DNA of 64,000 bases from JBNARI01 sp049718765 (GCA_049718765.1 JBNARI010000005.1:1-64000); one strand, 5' to 3'. Counted from the first letter of the stretch, positions 44,376 through 53,951 are shown. Numbers and translations are program-made. Notes: generated by a model from the sequence alone, not told the origin.

Positions 44376-44849
44376 TTAACGGGTCTCTACGTCCTGAGCT
44401 CCATTCCGCCTAAACACGTTTGCAGCGTCGTTCACTTTGTCTGGTGACGATTTCACGACTGCCAGTATATCTCCCTGTTTGACCCTATCCTCGTAGTATC
44501 GGCCTCTTTCCTCTGGAATTCCCAAGTCGATCAGGCTGCCCGCAATGCCACCCCCAACTGCGCCAGTGATTGCCCCTGCGATCGGCCCCGCTGCAATCAC
44601 CGGTCCAATTCCCGGGATGGCCAAGGCACCGGCTCCAGCCAAAAGCCCAGCAAGCCCTCCAAGCACGCCTCCAGTGTAAGCTCCTTCAGAAAGGTCCTGT
44701 CCTCCTCTGTCCCTGTCGCTGTGCAATCTGTCTTCCCTCGAGACCACGCTTATTTCTTCGCCGGTCAACCCCCTTTTCTGGAGCTCAGTAACTGCCCTTT
44801 CCGCCTGGCTTCGGGAGTTGAACACTCCAATCAAAGTTTGTGCTTCCAC
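44376..44849 (-). CDS. General stress protein-like (glycine-zipper, YflT-type N-domain)
   Basis: The 157-residue protein has an N-terminal alpha/beta domain of the general stress 17M/YflT type (GVFNSRSQAERAVTEL), then a central Gly/Ala-rich hydrophobic zipper (about 58-105) that could span or bind membrane, and a C-terminal acidic/basic tail. The family is linked to envelope or oxidative stress in Bacillota. A GTG start with GGAGGT 6 bases upstream is used. Function inferred from family only. Confidence 0.75.
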   Translation of the reverse strand: MEAQTLIGVFNSRSQAERAVTELQKRGLTGEEISVVSREDRLHSDRDRGGQDLSEGAYTGGVLGGLAGLLAGAGALAIPGIGPVIAAGPIAGAITGAVGGGIAGSLIDLGIPEERGRYYEDRVKQGDILAVVKSSPDKVNDAANVFRRNGAQDVETR

Positions 44850-44915
44850 CTGACGACCTCCCCTGGAATTGTTCTACCTTCAAGGGCTTATTATCCCACG
44901 CAAGCTGAAGGCATA

Positions 44916-45212
44916 TTAGCGTTTGCCACTGTTACCCGTGGGAACCAGAGGCTGCAAAGCCGCCAGACACAAGGCAAGCACCGCAATTGGATCCACCTGA
45001 GCACCGGCAAGCCAAACTCGTTTGGGCACCTCTAGGTCCAAGAACGAACACAGGGCAGTGAGGGAAATGTAGATGCCGCCGGCCACTGCCACCAATTGCT
45101 TGATTGCGATGGAGTAGGGTGACTCAGCGGCCTCACCCATGAGCTTGGCCTTGGGTAAGCGCAAAATCACCCCCGCCCCTACTGGAACCAGCCACAGCAA
45201 CAGACCCAACAC
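44916..45212 (-). CDS. Small membrane protein, unassigned
   Basis: This protein of about 98 residues has three hydrophobic segments (about 1-17, 37-57 and 73-90) and no known family that I can recognise. The GTG at 45212 has GGAGG about 7 bases upstream; a TTG at 45215 is closer to it. It lies about 70 bases after the Spo0E-like gene and may share its transcript. Confidence 0.55.
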   Translation of the reverse strand: MLGLLLWLVPVGAGVILRLPKAKLMGEAAESPYSIAIKQLVAVAGGIYISLTALCSFLDLEVPKRVWLAGAQVDPIAVLALCLAALQPLVPTGNSGKR

Positions 45213-45280
45213 CAAAATCCCTCCTAAGTAGCGCTTATGCGCCGCCTAGGGGGGATATACCGTCCCGCTAAATCCAGGAC

Positions 45281-45481
45281 CTATTTCTTGCCTTCATCTG
45301 AAAGCCGGGACCTCATGTACCTCACAATGAGCGCGTCAAGCTTTTGGCTAATGTCCAGGGCTGCTTGTACGTTCCACGAGTCGAGTCCGTTCTTGATGGT
45401 ACCGTGCAGTCGTTCCCGCAAGTTCTCCATTTCCCATACCAAGACTGTTTCGCTAAAGGACTGGTTCTTTCTCAAGCCCAA
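45281..45481 (-). CDS. Spo0E-like aspartyl-phosphate phosphatase
   Basis: This protein of about 60-66 residues forms a helix pair with the Spo0E-family motif SQKLDALI near the C-terminus. Spo0E proteins dephosphorylate Spo0A~P and delay sporulation. The start is uncertain: TTG at 45481, or TTG at 45475 with GAGGT 9 bases upstream, or an internal ATG at 45430. A short length is normal for the family. Confidence 0.6.
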   Translation of the reverse strand: MGLRKNQSFSETVLVWEMENLRERLHGTIKNGLDSWNVQAALDISQKLDALIVRYMRSRLSDEGKK

Positions 45482-45604
45482 CGCACCTCGGTATTGGCAA
45501 TCTTATGTCAGATTCTAACACTTCGTGGCCCCCAAGCCTAGCACTTTCGTTCGGCAGGTTTCGACTTCACGTGCGGGGACATACTAAGCGCCGGAGGTGC
45601 AGCG

Positions 45605-46048
45605 TTGACCAGTCACTTCATTGCAATGTTGGTAGCAGCGTCGAGCGGAGCAGCCATGGCTTTCCAAGGCGCCTTAAACGCTGCACTGGCCAAAAGGCTT
45701 GGCGTGGTGGGCGCTTCGCTCGTGGTGCACGCTGTGGGCTTGGCTACGCTGGTGCCAGCCCAGCTGACAATTGCTGCTGTCCGCAAGACAGCACCTCTCG
45801 GCGATTTCCCATGGTACCTCTCATTGGGCGGGGTAGTGGGCGCCTTCTTAATTGCAGCGGTGGCCTTTGCAGTGTCTAGCGCTGGCACCGTTGCAGCAAC
45901 CACCGGCATAGTCACTGCTCAAGTGTTGACAGCTGCAGCTCTGAGCCATTTCGGCTTACTTGGGCTAAAGCAGGTGCCTTTTACTGGGTTCAAGCTCGTT
46001 GGGGTAGCACTCATTGCCGCTGGCACTTGGATAGTGCTTCGAAACTGA
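45605..46048 (+). CDS. DMT-type membrane protein (YdcZ/DUF606-like)
   Basis: The 147-residue protein has five hydrophobic segments and the pattern of the DMT superfamily YdcZ/DUF606 group (GAxMAxQGxxNAxL, and a final GTWIVLRN). The TTG start follows GGAGGT by 6 bases. Members may export small metabolites, but substrates are unknown. It is convergent with the dUTPase-like gene, with only one base between their stops. Confidence 0.75.
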   Translation: MTSHFIAMLVAASSGAAMAFQGALNAALAKRLGVVGASLVVHAVGLATLVPAQLTIAAVRKTAPLGDFPWYLSLGGVVGAFLIAAVAFAVSSAGTVAATTGIVTAQVLTAAALSHFGLLGLKQVPFTGFKLVGVALIAAGTWIVLRN

Positions 46049-46049
46049 A

Positions 46050-46406
46050 TCACTCCCCCACATATCCCTGCTTTTGGGACAGGCCCAATTGCCTCCTGAA
46101 GTTTTCGGCGTTTTTTTCAACGTAGGCCTGGTAAATCTCGTCAGGCTCCACTCCAAGGGCAAGACACAGGCTCAAGAAGAAATGCAACACGTCGGCAAGC
46201 TCGTCAAGTACCCGTTCCTTAGAGACTTCGGTTTTGCGCTTCCACCACTTGTATCCGGTTTCGTCCAGCAACTCCATCACTTCGTGCATCAAGGCCAGAG
46301 CGTTCTTCTCCACCCACACGTCCTTGGGGAAGTCCAACCCCCATTTCTCTCGGATCATCTGGTTGAGCTGCTCCTGCAGTTTGAACATGTGGTTTAGTCT
46401 GTCCAC
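46050..46406 (-). CDS. Dimeric dUTPase/MazG-like NTP pyrophosphatase
   Basis: The 118-residue all-alpha protein has the EXXXE...EXXD metal motif as E42, E45, E69 and D72, typical of the dUTPase_2 group of the all-alpha NTP-PPase superfamily. It hydrolyses dUTP or other nucleotides to avoid misincorporation. The GTG start lies directly after the M16 peptidase stop, with GAGGG about 10 bases upstream. Confidence 0.8.
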   Translation of the reverse strand: MDRLNHMFKLQEQLNQMIREKWGLDFPKDVWVEKNALALMHEVMELLDETGYKWWKRKTEVSKERVLDELADVLHFFLSLCLALGVEPDEIYQAYVEKNAENFRRQLGLSQKQGYVGE

Positions 46407-47658
46407 CTAAATCCCACCCTCACCACCGTTACCATCCACCGGCCCAATGGCCGCCAGTGCGAGCCTGCCGTTGCCGAAAAGCATTCCAGCTACCCGTCGC
46501 ACATCTTCCAGGGTTACGCTCTCCAACCGGCGGATTACTTCCTCAATCCCCACAACCCTGCCTAATGCCAGCTCAGACCTACCAAGCCTGATCATTCGCG
46601 AACTGGTGCTTTCCAGGGCCAGCACCACGCTGCCTTTAGCCTGGCTTTTGGCATGCCTTAGCTCTTCCCAGCTGATGCCGTCCGAAGCGATCGTTCTGAG
46701 GTGTTTCAGTACGAGTTCTACAACGTACGCAGCGTTCTTAGGACTGACGCCTGCATACACCCCAAACAGGCCCGCATCTGAAAAGGAAGCCTGATAGGAA
46801 TAAATGGAATATGCCAAGCCCTTTTCTTCTCGGATCTCTTGGAACAGCCTAGAACTTGCGCCGCCCCCCAACGCGGAGCTTATCACGTGAAGTACGTAGC
46901 TCTCCGGATGCTCCACGGGGAAGCCAGGAGCGCCAAGACAAATGTGTACCTGTTCCGTTTGCTTCGTCTTCACTTTCCTCTCTAGTCGGGTCACTGGGGG
47001 ATCAAAGGTCCTTGGGCGTCTGCCCGTAGGCTTCCAATCCCCAAAGTACCTGTGAACCAGTTCTATCACTTGCTCGTGAGTTGTGTTTCCGGCCACCGCA
47101 AGCACAGCGTTGTCAGGCGCATATGTAGCGCTATAGTAGTCCAGAATCTGGTTTCGGCCAATGGCCGTGATAGTGTCCCGTTCTCCAAGCACGCTTCTGC
47201 CAAGCGGATGGTCTGCCCAGCACGCCTCAAGCAAGAGGTCATGCACCTGCTCGTCGGGGGTGTCCTCGTACATGGCTATCTCCTCAAGGATAACTCCTCT
47301 TTCCATTTCAATGTGCTCAGGCTTGAACGTTGGCTCCATAAGCATGTCGGCAAGCACGTCGAAAGCAATGGGCAAATGCTCATCCAACACCTTGGCGTAA
47401 AAGCAAGTGCTTTCCTTGGTGGTAAAAGCGTTGAGCTGCCCCCCCAACGCTTTCCACCTCAAGGGCAATTTGACGGGCCGATCGCCGTCGCGTCCCCTTG
47501 AATAAAAGGTGCTCAATGAAGTGAGTTATCCCGCCCAACCCTTCGGGTTCGTGGCGGGATCCAGCACCCACCCATATTCCAACTGAAACAGATCTAACGA
47601 ACGGTATGCTTTCGGTGACAACTCGCATACCGCCAGGCCCAATCTCCTTGGTTACCAA
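46407..47658 (-). pseudogene. M16 family metallopeptidase, frameshifted at a G7 run
   Basis: The gene is readable in two frames. The first 73 residues start at a TTG (47658, with GGAGG 7 bases upstream) and include the inverted zinc motif H46-x-x-E49-H50. At 47439-47445 a run of seven C (seven G on the minus strand) shifts the frame. If one base is removed, ESVGG continues as QLNAFTTKE and the protein is 416 residues long and complete, with the third zinc ligand glutamate in RGVILEE. M16 peptidases of this kind process peptides at the membrane in Bacillota. As written, the gene is broken. A sequencing slip, a true mutation or programmed frameshifting cannot be told apart here. Confidence 0.85.
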
Positions 47659-48500
47659 AGCTTCGCCTCCCTGGCGCGTTTCAACGCCTGTAAGTTCTTG
47701 TGGTTCGACGTGTGGTCGTCAACAGGTGTTTCCAGTATAAAGGGCACGTCCCGTAGCTCGGGCCAGTGAAGCAGTATGCTGAAGGCCGCCAGGCCGATCT
47801 TGCCTTCCCCAATGTGCTGGTGCCTGTCAAGCCTCGAACCCAGCTCGCCCACAGAGTCGTTGGCATGGACCAGCTTGAGTCCGGCAATCCCCACAGCACT
47901 GTCTATTTCGCCTAGAAGCCGCTCCACACCTTCGGGGTTCCTGATCTCGTATCCAGCAGCGAACGCGTGACACGTGTCTAGGCATGCACCAACGCTATAG
48001 GAGGTAAGCTCTACCACCTTTGAGATCTCGTCCCAGCGGAAGCCAAGCTCGGCCCCCTGACCTGCACTGTTCTCAAGCAACAGCATCACTTGGCCAACGT
48101 CTCCTGCCTGGTCGAAGGCAGCCTGAACCGCCCGGGCTATCCTCCTGTATGAGTCATTCCCCGATGGCCCATGGCCTATGTGGGTAACCACGTAGGCTGC
48201 TCCGAGCTCCTTTGCCCTCACCAGATCCAGGGCAAGGGTCTCAACAGAGTAACCCCGGGTGCGGTCGTCCTCAGACGCAAGGTTCACGAAATAAGGCACA
48301 TGCACCACAAGAGGGCCAACAGAGCTAGAGCTCAGGATGTGGCCCATTTGCTCCACGTCAGAAGGTTCCAGGGATCTCGGTTTGCCTCCCCTGGGACTCC
48401 TTGAGAACACCTGTACTGTCTCGCAGCCCAAAGCCACGGCCTCCCTGGCCATTGCTGCGAACCCCTTGCCAATGGACAAATGGGCACCAACCTTGCTCAT
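47652..48500 (-). CDS. nfo: Endonuclease IV
   Basis: The 282-residue TIM-barrel protein has the AP endonuclease family 2 signatures: VGAHLSIGKG at the N-terminus, GACLDTCHAFAAG and LVHANDS with zinc ligands. It cuts abasic sites in base excision repair. Its stop overlaps the TTG start of the M16 peptidase, and it starts 4 bases into the end of pnp. Confidence 0.95.
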   Translation of the reverse strand: MSKVGAHLSIGKGFAAMAREAVALGCETVQVFSRSPRGGKPRSLEPSDVEQMGHILSSSSVGPLVVHVPYFVNLASEDDRTRGYSVETLALDLVRAKELGAAYVVTHIGHGPSGNDSYRRIARAVQAAFDQAGDVGQVMLLLENSAGQGAELGFRWDEISKVVELTSYSVGACLDTCHAFAAGYEIRNPEGVERLLGEIDSAVGIAGLKLVHANDSVGELGSRLDRHQHIGEGKIGLAAFSILLHWPELRDVPFILETPVDDHTSNHKNLQALKRAREAKLW

Positions 48501-50668
48501 CTCTTCTTGCCTTCGCTCCTGTAGTCGTGGGGCCGCTTGGGCGAAGCCTCCTCTGTAGCGCGCTTCCTGGAAAGATTGATCCGGCCCATGTTGTCTATCT
48601 CTATCACCTTCACCAAGGTCTCGTCGCCAACGTTGAGCACATCTTCAACCCGCCTTACTCGTTCCGAGGAAAGTTCCGAAAGCCTCACCAGGCCTTCTTT
48701 CCCTGGCAAGATCTCCACGAATGCTCCAAAGTTGGTTATCCTGGTCACCTTGCCAAGGAACACATCTCCTACTGAGATCTCTTTGGTGAGCGCAGCTATC
48801 ATCTTGGTAGCTTTCTGAGCTCCCTCTGAATCGTTGCTGGCAATATAGATCGTGCCGTCTGGCTGAATGTCTATCTTCGTGGATGTCTCGGCAATGATCT
48901 TGTTGATCATCTTGCCGCCCGGACCAATCACCTCGCGGATCTTCTCCGGGTCTATTTGCATAACCACAATCCTGGGCGCCCATCGAGAGAGCTCAGGCCT
49001 GGGCTCAGGGATTGCTTCTCTCATCTTGTCCAATATGAACAGCCTGGCCTCCCTGGCCTGCTTTAGAGCTCTTTCCAGAATTCCAGCATCCACTCCAGGA
49101 ATCTTGATGTCCATTTGAAGTGCAGTTATACCTTCCCTCGTGCCTGCAACTTTGAAGTCCATGTCACCAAGTGCGTCTTCCATTCCTTGAATGTCAGTTA
49201 GCACCTCTATGTGGTTGCCTTCCTTAATAAGCCCCATGGCAATGCCAGCCACTGGCGCCCTGATTGGCACGCCAGCATCCATAAGGGCAAGGGTACTGCC
49301 GCACACTGAAGCCATGGACGTTGAGCCGTTGGACTCTAGCACGTCTGACACAACCCTGATGGTGTAAGGGAAACTGGACTCGGGGGGTATAACCGGAAGC
49401 AAGGCGCGCTCCGCCAGGGCGCCATGACCGATCTCCCGCCTGCCAGGTCCCCTGAGAGTACGCACTTCGCCCACTGTGAAAGGCGGCATGTTGTAATGGT
49501 GGATATAGCGCTTGTACTCCTCCACGTACACGGTATCAAGCTCCTGCACTTCGGAGAAGGCCCCCAAGGTAGCAACGCTCAGCACTTGGGTTTGGCCCCT
49601 AGTGAACAGCGCAGACCCGTGAGTCCTAGCCAGGACCCCAACTTCGCAATGGATTGGGCGTATCTGCTCTGGGGAGCGACCATCAGGCCTGACTTTATCC
49701 TTTATTATTGCCGTCCTGACAAGGGACTTTAGCACAGATTTCAGGGCTGCCAGGGTCTCTAACTCCTTCTCTGGGAACCTTTCTGCCATAACTTCCAGGG
49801 TGCGTTTCTCGATCTCATCTATCGCCGCCTCCCGCGCCAGCTTGTCAGGGGCTTTGAGCGCCTGGGCCAGGGGCTCTTCCGCAAACTGCTTCACCGCATC
49901 GTATAGTTCTGGCGGCACCTCGAACACTGGGAACTTGGCCTTGGGCTTTCCCACTGCCGCCTGGATCTGCTCTTGGAACTCCACCAGGCGCTTAATTTCC
50001 TCGTGGCCCAGCATGATGGCTTCGATCATGGTGGACTCGGGCACTTGGTCAGCGCCAGCTTCTACCATTAACACTGCATTTTTGGTGCCAGCAACGGTCA
50101 ACTTGAGCTGGCTCTTAGCCGCCTGCTCCTGGGTTGGGTTGACCACAAGCTTCCCGTCAACCAACCCAACCTCCACCGCGCCGATGGGCCCGCCGAAAGG
50201 AATTTCTGAGATGGCCAACGCGGTTGAAGCGCCGAGGATACCTGCAATTTCTGGTGGGTTATCATGGTCCACAGAAAGTATGGTGATAATGATCTGTACG
50301 TCGTTCCTGAAACCTTCAGGAAACAGGGGTCGCAGGGGCCTGTCAGTGAGGCGCGCCATAAGTATGGCCTTTTCAGGAGGGCGCCCCTCCCTGCGGGTCC
50401 AGCTTCCTGGAATCCGCCCCACAGCGTACAGCCTTTCCTCCACGTCCACCGTCAGCGGAAAGAAATCTACTCCCTCTCGGGGCTCCGGAGCACAACAACA
50501 CGTCACAAGCACATTTGTGTCCCCATACCGCACCAATGCGGCACCGGCAGCCTGTTTGGCCATCTTGCCCACTTCAATCACAAGCCTGCGACCGCTCAGC
50601 GGGTACTCGAAAGTGCGGTACCCTGGGAACAGCAAAGCCGAACTACCACCCGAACTTAGCAGGTTCAC
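48497..50668 (-). CDS. pnp: Polyribonucleotide nucleotidyltransferase (PNPase)
   Basis: The 723-residue protein has two RNase PH domains joined by an alpha domain, then KH (about 570-630) and S1 (about 640-710) domains. It degrades RNA phosphorolytically. The frame extends to 50728, but that part spans a hairpin; the GTG at 50668 has GGAGG about 10 bases upstream and is preferred. The N-terminus still carries about 17 extra residues compared with the common MKKVFE-type start. It follows rpsO, a conserved pair. Confidence 0.93.
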   Translation of the reverse strand: MNLLSSGGSSALLFPGYRTFEYPLSGRRLVIEVGKMAKQAAGAALVRYGDTNVLVTCCCAPEPREGVDFFPLTVDVEERLYAVGRIPGSWTRREGRPPEKAILMARLTDRPLRPLFPEGFRNDVQIIITILSVDHDNPPEIAGILGASTALAISEIPFGGPIGAVEVGLVDGKLVVNPTQEQAAKSQLKLTVAGTKNAVLMVEAGADQVPESTMIEAIMLGHEEIKRLVEFQEQIQAAVGKPKAKFPVFEVPPELYDAVKQFAEEPLAQALKAPDKLAREAAIDEIEKRTLEVMAERFPEKELETLAALKSVLKSLVRTAIIKDKVRPDGRSPEQIRPIHCEVGVLARTHGSALFTRGQTQVLSVATLGAFSEVQELDTVYVEEYKRYIHHYNMPPFTVGEVRTLRGPGRREIGHGALAERALLPVIPPESSFPYTIRVVSDVLESNGSTSMASVCGSTLALMDAGVPIRAPVAGIAMGLIKEGNHIEVLTDIQGMEDALGDMDFKVAGTREGITALQMDIKIPGVDAGILERALKQAREARLFILDKMREAIPEPRPELSRWAPRIVVMQIDPEKIREVIGPGGKMINKIIAETSTKIDIQPDGTIYIASNDSEGAQKATKMIAALTKEISVGDVFLGKVTRITNFGAFVEILPGKEGLVRLSELSSERVRRVEDVLNVGDETLVKVIEIDNMGRINLSRKRATEEASPKRPHDYRSEGKKR

Positions 50669-50703
50669 TACGAGACTCCCTCCTGACCCCCATCTGGCAA
50701 AAC

Positions 50704-50722
50704 GCGCTCCTCTCGGGAGCGC
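50704..50722 (-). terminator. Hairpin between rpsO and pnp
   Basis: The minus strand reads GCGCTCC-CGAGA-GGAGCGC followed by GTTTTG. It is a 7-bp perfect stem in the 70-base gap after rpsO. In other bacteria such a structure is an RNase cleavage site or a leaky terminator that sets the ratio between the two transcripts. Confidence 0.6.
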
Positions 50723-50740
50723 TTCCATTTCAACCTGTTG

Positions 50741-51004
50741 CTACTTGCGCAATCCAAGCCTTTCCACCACCTGAGCGTAACGCTCGGGTTCAGTCCTCTC
50801 CAGGTATTGGAGCAGCGCGCGTCTGTGGCCCACCATCTTAAGCAATCCCCTTCTGGAATGGAAATCCTTCCTGTGTACCTTAAGGTGTTCAGTTAGCTGC
50901 TCAATGCGCGCCGTAAGTAAAGCTATCTGCACCTCGGGCGACCCAGTGTCTTGAGGATGCCTCTGAAAGGACTGTATGATTTCCTTCTTGTTGGCAACTG
51001 CCAA
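50741..51004 (-). CDS. rpsO: Ribosomal protein S15
   Basis: The 87-residue protein is full-length S15, with TGSPEVQIALLT and LKVHRKDFHSRRGL. It binds 16S rRNA in the central domain of the small subunit. The start is a TTG (51004) with GGAGGT 7 bases upstream, unusual for a ribosomal protein. A promoter lies at 51097-51125, and in many bacteria S15 binds its own leader to control synthesis. Confidence 0.95.
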   Translation of the reverse strand: MAVANKKEIIQSFQRHPQDTGSPEVQIALLTARIEQLTEHLKVHRKDFHSRRGLLKMVGHRRALLQYLERTEPERYAQVVERLGLRK

Positions 51005-51096
51005 GTGCTACACCTCCATACGTTATTTATTCTACTCGCTTGCCAAGAAAGTCGTTGGAGGCACTCGGCTTTCCTCGCAAGCGTTGTCACTGCTTG

Positions 51097-51125
51097 ATTC
51101 TACCATACGGGACTTGCGGTGTGAA
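51097..51125 (-). promoter_or_regulatory. Promoter of rpsO
   Basis: TTCACA (51120-51125) and TAGAAT (51097-51102) are separated by 17 bases on the minus strand, about 95 bases upstream of rpsO and downstream of ribF. It gives a leader of about 85 bases. Confidence 0.6.
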
Positions 51126-51136
51126 CAGCAACAACT

Positions 51137-52066
51137 TTAGCTCGAGCTGGAATAAAGCTTGTTGACCACAGCTATGTCGTGCTGAATTTGCCTTGCCAGA
51201 GCCCCAGCGTCGGCAAAAGCACGTTGCGGTCTCAGCCACTTCTTGAAACGCACTTCCACTGGAGTCCCGTAAAGCCAACCAGAGAAGCCGAGCACATGCA
51301 CCTCCAGCAGTTCTGCGTTGGACCTAAACGTTGGCCTGGGTCCAAAGTTGGCCACCCCCAGCCATTTTCCTCCACTGACCATCACTTCCACCGCATAAAC
51401 GCCCCTGCGGGGCATAGTGATACCCTCAGGCCATATTAGGTTGGCTGTTGGGAAACCAATGGTCCTGCCCCTGCCGTCTCCCTCTTCGACCCTAGCTTCA
51501 ACGCTAAAGGGCCTTCCAAGAAACTTTTCCGCACAATCCATTTGCCCACGCTTTATCAAATCCCTCACCAAACTGCTGGACACCACTTGCCCGTCAGCCA
51601 CTACGGGCTCAACAACGTGAACTGAGATGCCTTTGGAGGAGCACAGCCTCATCAAGTCTCTGGCTGTGCCCGCAGCCCCACACCCAAAGGTGAAATTGAA
51701 TCCAACAAACACTGCTGCTGCATTGAGCTCCCCTGCCACAACTTGGTCCACAAACCCTTCTGGGGTCATGCTCCCAAGCTGCTGGTCGAATTCCCTCACG
51801 CACACCAAGTCAACCCCCAGGCCCCTCAAGAGCTCTACCCTTTTCTCCAGAGTGGTTATCCTCTCCACCTTACGCTTTGGACTAAGCACTTCCAGAGGGT
51901 GGGGGTCGAAGGTGAGCACCAAGCTCTTTAGGCGCTGCTGCCGGGAGTACTCCACCAGCCGCCTGATGATCTCTTGGTGACCAACATGCACCCCGTCAAA
52001 GAAACCTATTGCCAACGCACATTCAGCCCCGGCCGCAACCACCTGCACACCTCCGCACAGCTTCAT
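51137..52066 (-). CDS. ribF: Bifunctional riboflavin kinase/FAD synthetase
   Basis: The 309-residue protein has an N-terminal nucleotidyltransferase domain with GFFDGVHVGHQ and a C-terminal riboflavin kinase domain with GRGRTIGFPTANL. It makes FMN and FAD. The ATG at 52066 overlaps the truB stop as ATGA and gives the normal length; the longer reading to 52141 lies inside truB. Confidence 0.95.
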   Translation of the reverse strand: MKLCGGVQVVAAGAECALAIGFFDGVHVGHQEIIRRLVEYSRQQRLKSLVLTFDPHPLEVLSPKRKVERITTLEKRVELLRGLGVDLVCVREFDQQLGSMTPEGFVDQVVAGELNAAAVFVGFNFTFGCGAAGTARDLMRLCSSKGISVHVVEPVVADGQVVSSSLVRDLIKRGQMDCAEKFLGRPFSVEARVEEGDGRGRTIGFPTANLIWPEGITMPRRGVYAVEVMVSGGKWLGVANFGPRPTFRSNAELLEVHVLGFSGWLYGTPVEVRFKKWLRPQRAFADAGALARQIQHDIAVVNKLYSSSS

Positions 52067-52959
52067 GATAGTACCTTTTCCACTCGAATCATTCCCTTGC
52101 AGACAACTCCAATGGCGAATACCTCGCCACCCTCCCCGCACAGCAGCACACTGGTCCCATCAGGGAAGTCAACCCGGGCGCGCGGCGAGTTGCCGTTCCG
52201 GACCCTCCTGGTGTCGTCAGCGTGCAAAAGCACCCGTGGCATGTATTGTAGGGCCGAGTCAATGCCCACCAGGTAACCCCTGAGGCCAGTGCCAGGAAGG
52301 CAGGCTTCAAGCTCTTCTAATGGCACCGACTGGTCCACGTGGAAGTCACCCACAGCCACCCGTACCAGGAACGACACAAACCCACCGCATCCAAGCTCCT
52401 CTCCAAGGTCGCGGCACAGGCTTCGCACGTAAGTGCCACTGGAACATCGAATCTGAAAAACCCCTCTGGCAAAACGGCCTGGAAGGAAACTGAGCAGTTG
52501 GAACTGATCCACCCTTACCAAGCGCGTAGGCAACTCAGCCTGCTGGCCCCTGCGAGCAAGGCGGTACGACCTTTCCCCTTCAACAGAAACCGCACTGAAA
52601 ACTGGGGGCTTTTGTGAGAAGACCCCCCTGAAGAGTCCCAGTTTTTCCTGTACGTGCTCCTCAGTCAAGCCTTCTGCCCCAGGTGCATACAGCACCTTCC
52701 CCTTCACGTCATCGGTGTCGGTGCGCGCCCCAAAGGTAAACTCAGCGCGGTAAACCTTGTCCAAGTTGCTCACATAATCTGCCAGCCTCGTAGCACGCCC
52801 AAGGCACAAAACGAGCACCCCTGTTGCCGCTGGGTCCAGGGTGCCCGTATGCCCGACTTTGGTACCAGGAGGCGCAAGCTTGCGCACCTTAGCAACGACC
52901 TGGTGTGAGGTAAGTCCCACTGGTTTGAGCACGTTTATGAACCCGCTGAGTCCTTTCAT
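52063..52959 (-). CDS. truB: tRNA pseudouridine-55 synthase
   Basis: The 298-residue protein has the TruB motifs INVLKPVGLTSHQVV, GHTGTLDPAATGVLVLCLG with the catalytic aspartate, and a PUA-like C-terminus. It makes pseudouridine 55 in tRNA. Both ends overlap their neighbours by 4 bases (nrnA and ribF), so the three are coupled. Confidence 0.95.
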   Translation of the reverse strand: MKGLSGFINVLKPVGLTSHQVVAKVRKLAPPGTKVGHTGTLDPAATGVLVLCLGRATRLADYVSNLDKVYRAEFTFGARTDTDDVKGKVLYAPGAEGLTEEHVQEKLGLFRGVFSQKPPVFSAVSVEGERSYRLARRGQQAELPTRLVRVDQFQLLSFLPGRFARGVFQIRCSSGTYVRSLCRDLGEELGCGGFVSFLVRVAVGDFHVDQSVPLEELEACLPGTGLRGYLVGIDSALQYMPRVLLHADDTRRVRNGNSPRARVDFPDGTSVLLCGEGGEVFAIGVVCKGMIRVEKVLS

Positions 52960-53951
52960 AATCCCAAGACTGCAGCCACCCTGTCCACCACCACCCTCAC
53001 CACGTGTTCCAACTTTTGGCTGGTAATGGTACAGCCTGAAGCTCTAGGGTGGCCACCACCACCGAACTCCTCCGCCAGCTTGGCCACATCCACGTGCTTG
53101 CGGGAGCGAAAACCTACTTTAATTGAACCACCGGGCGTTTCCCGGAAAACAATCCCCACTTCCACCCCTCTAACAGACCTGGCGTAGTTCACAAGACCCT
53201 CTGATTCTTCCTCGGAGGCCCCTACTTTAGCCATCTCGTCCAAACTCAGGGTTATCCACGCAATCTTGCCACTCGGGTGGAGCTGCAGGTTGCCCAAAGC
53301 TACCCCCAGCAGTCTGAGGCTGCTTACTGACTTAGTTTCATACACATGTTCCGAAACCTCGTCGGGCTTGGCTCCGCTTTTGACTAGCTCTGATGCCACT
53401 TCAAGGCAGCGGGCAGTTGTGTTGGAATAGCGGAAACTGCCCGTGTCTGTGCATACCGCAGTGTAAAGACAAGTGGCAACTGCTGGAGAAAGCTCACAGC
53501 CCATGGCCTTTATTAGGTAGAAAACCATTTCCCCCACCGACGAGGCAGTCGTGTCTACCCACCATATGTGGCCGAACCGCGTATTGGAAACGTGGTGATC
53601 GATGTTAATCACAGTATGTGCAACCTGCAGAAGCTCCTCGCTTCCACGGCTTCTGGACATTTCGCCACAGTCGACCAGCACCGCGCAGCACCCCCGCGCG
53701 AATCCCAGGGGCACCTCCTCCGGCAAAAGCACTTCGGCTGCACCAGGCAGAAACCTGTACACTTCGGGAACCCCGTCTGCAGAAACCACAAACACCTGTT
53801 TACCTACCTGCCTGAGAACGGCAGCCAAAGCTAAAGAGCTTCCAATGGTATCACCGTCGGGCACCTCATGGGTGAAAACCAGAAACCGGGTGTTTTTTGC
53901 AATTTCCTCCACTATTTCCCGAATATACGTGGCATCAAGAGGTGCTGGCAT
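52956..53951 (-). CDS. nrnA: DHH family nanoRNase/pAp phosphatase
   Basis: The 331-residue protein has DHH motifs including GDTIGSSLAL, CGEMSR and NIDHHVSN, and a DHHA1 domain ending in GGGGHPRASG. NrnA degrades short RNAs and dephosphorylates pAp. It overlaps the 3' end of rbfA by 17 bases. Confidence 0.93.
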   Translation of the reverse strand: MPAPLDATYIREIVEEIAKNTRFLVFTHEVPDGDTIGSSLALAAVLRQVGKQVFVVSADGVPEVYRFLPGAAEVLLPEEVPLGFARGCCAVLVDCGEMSRSRGSEELLQVAHTVINIDHHVSNTRFGHIWWVDTTASSVGEMVFYLIKAMGCELSPAVATCLYTAVCTDTGSFRYSNTTARCLEVASELVKSGAKPDEVSEHVYETKSVSSLRLLGVALGNLQLHPSGKIAWITLSLDEMAKVGASEEESEGLVNYARSVRGVEVGIVFRETPGGSIKVGFRSRKHVDVAKLAEEFGGGGHPRASGCTITSQKLEHVVRVVVDRVAAVLGL

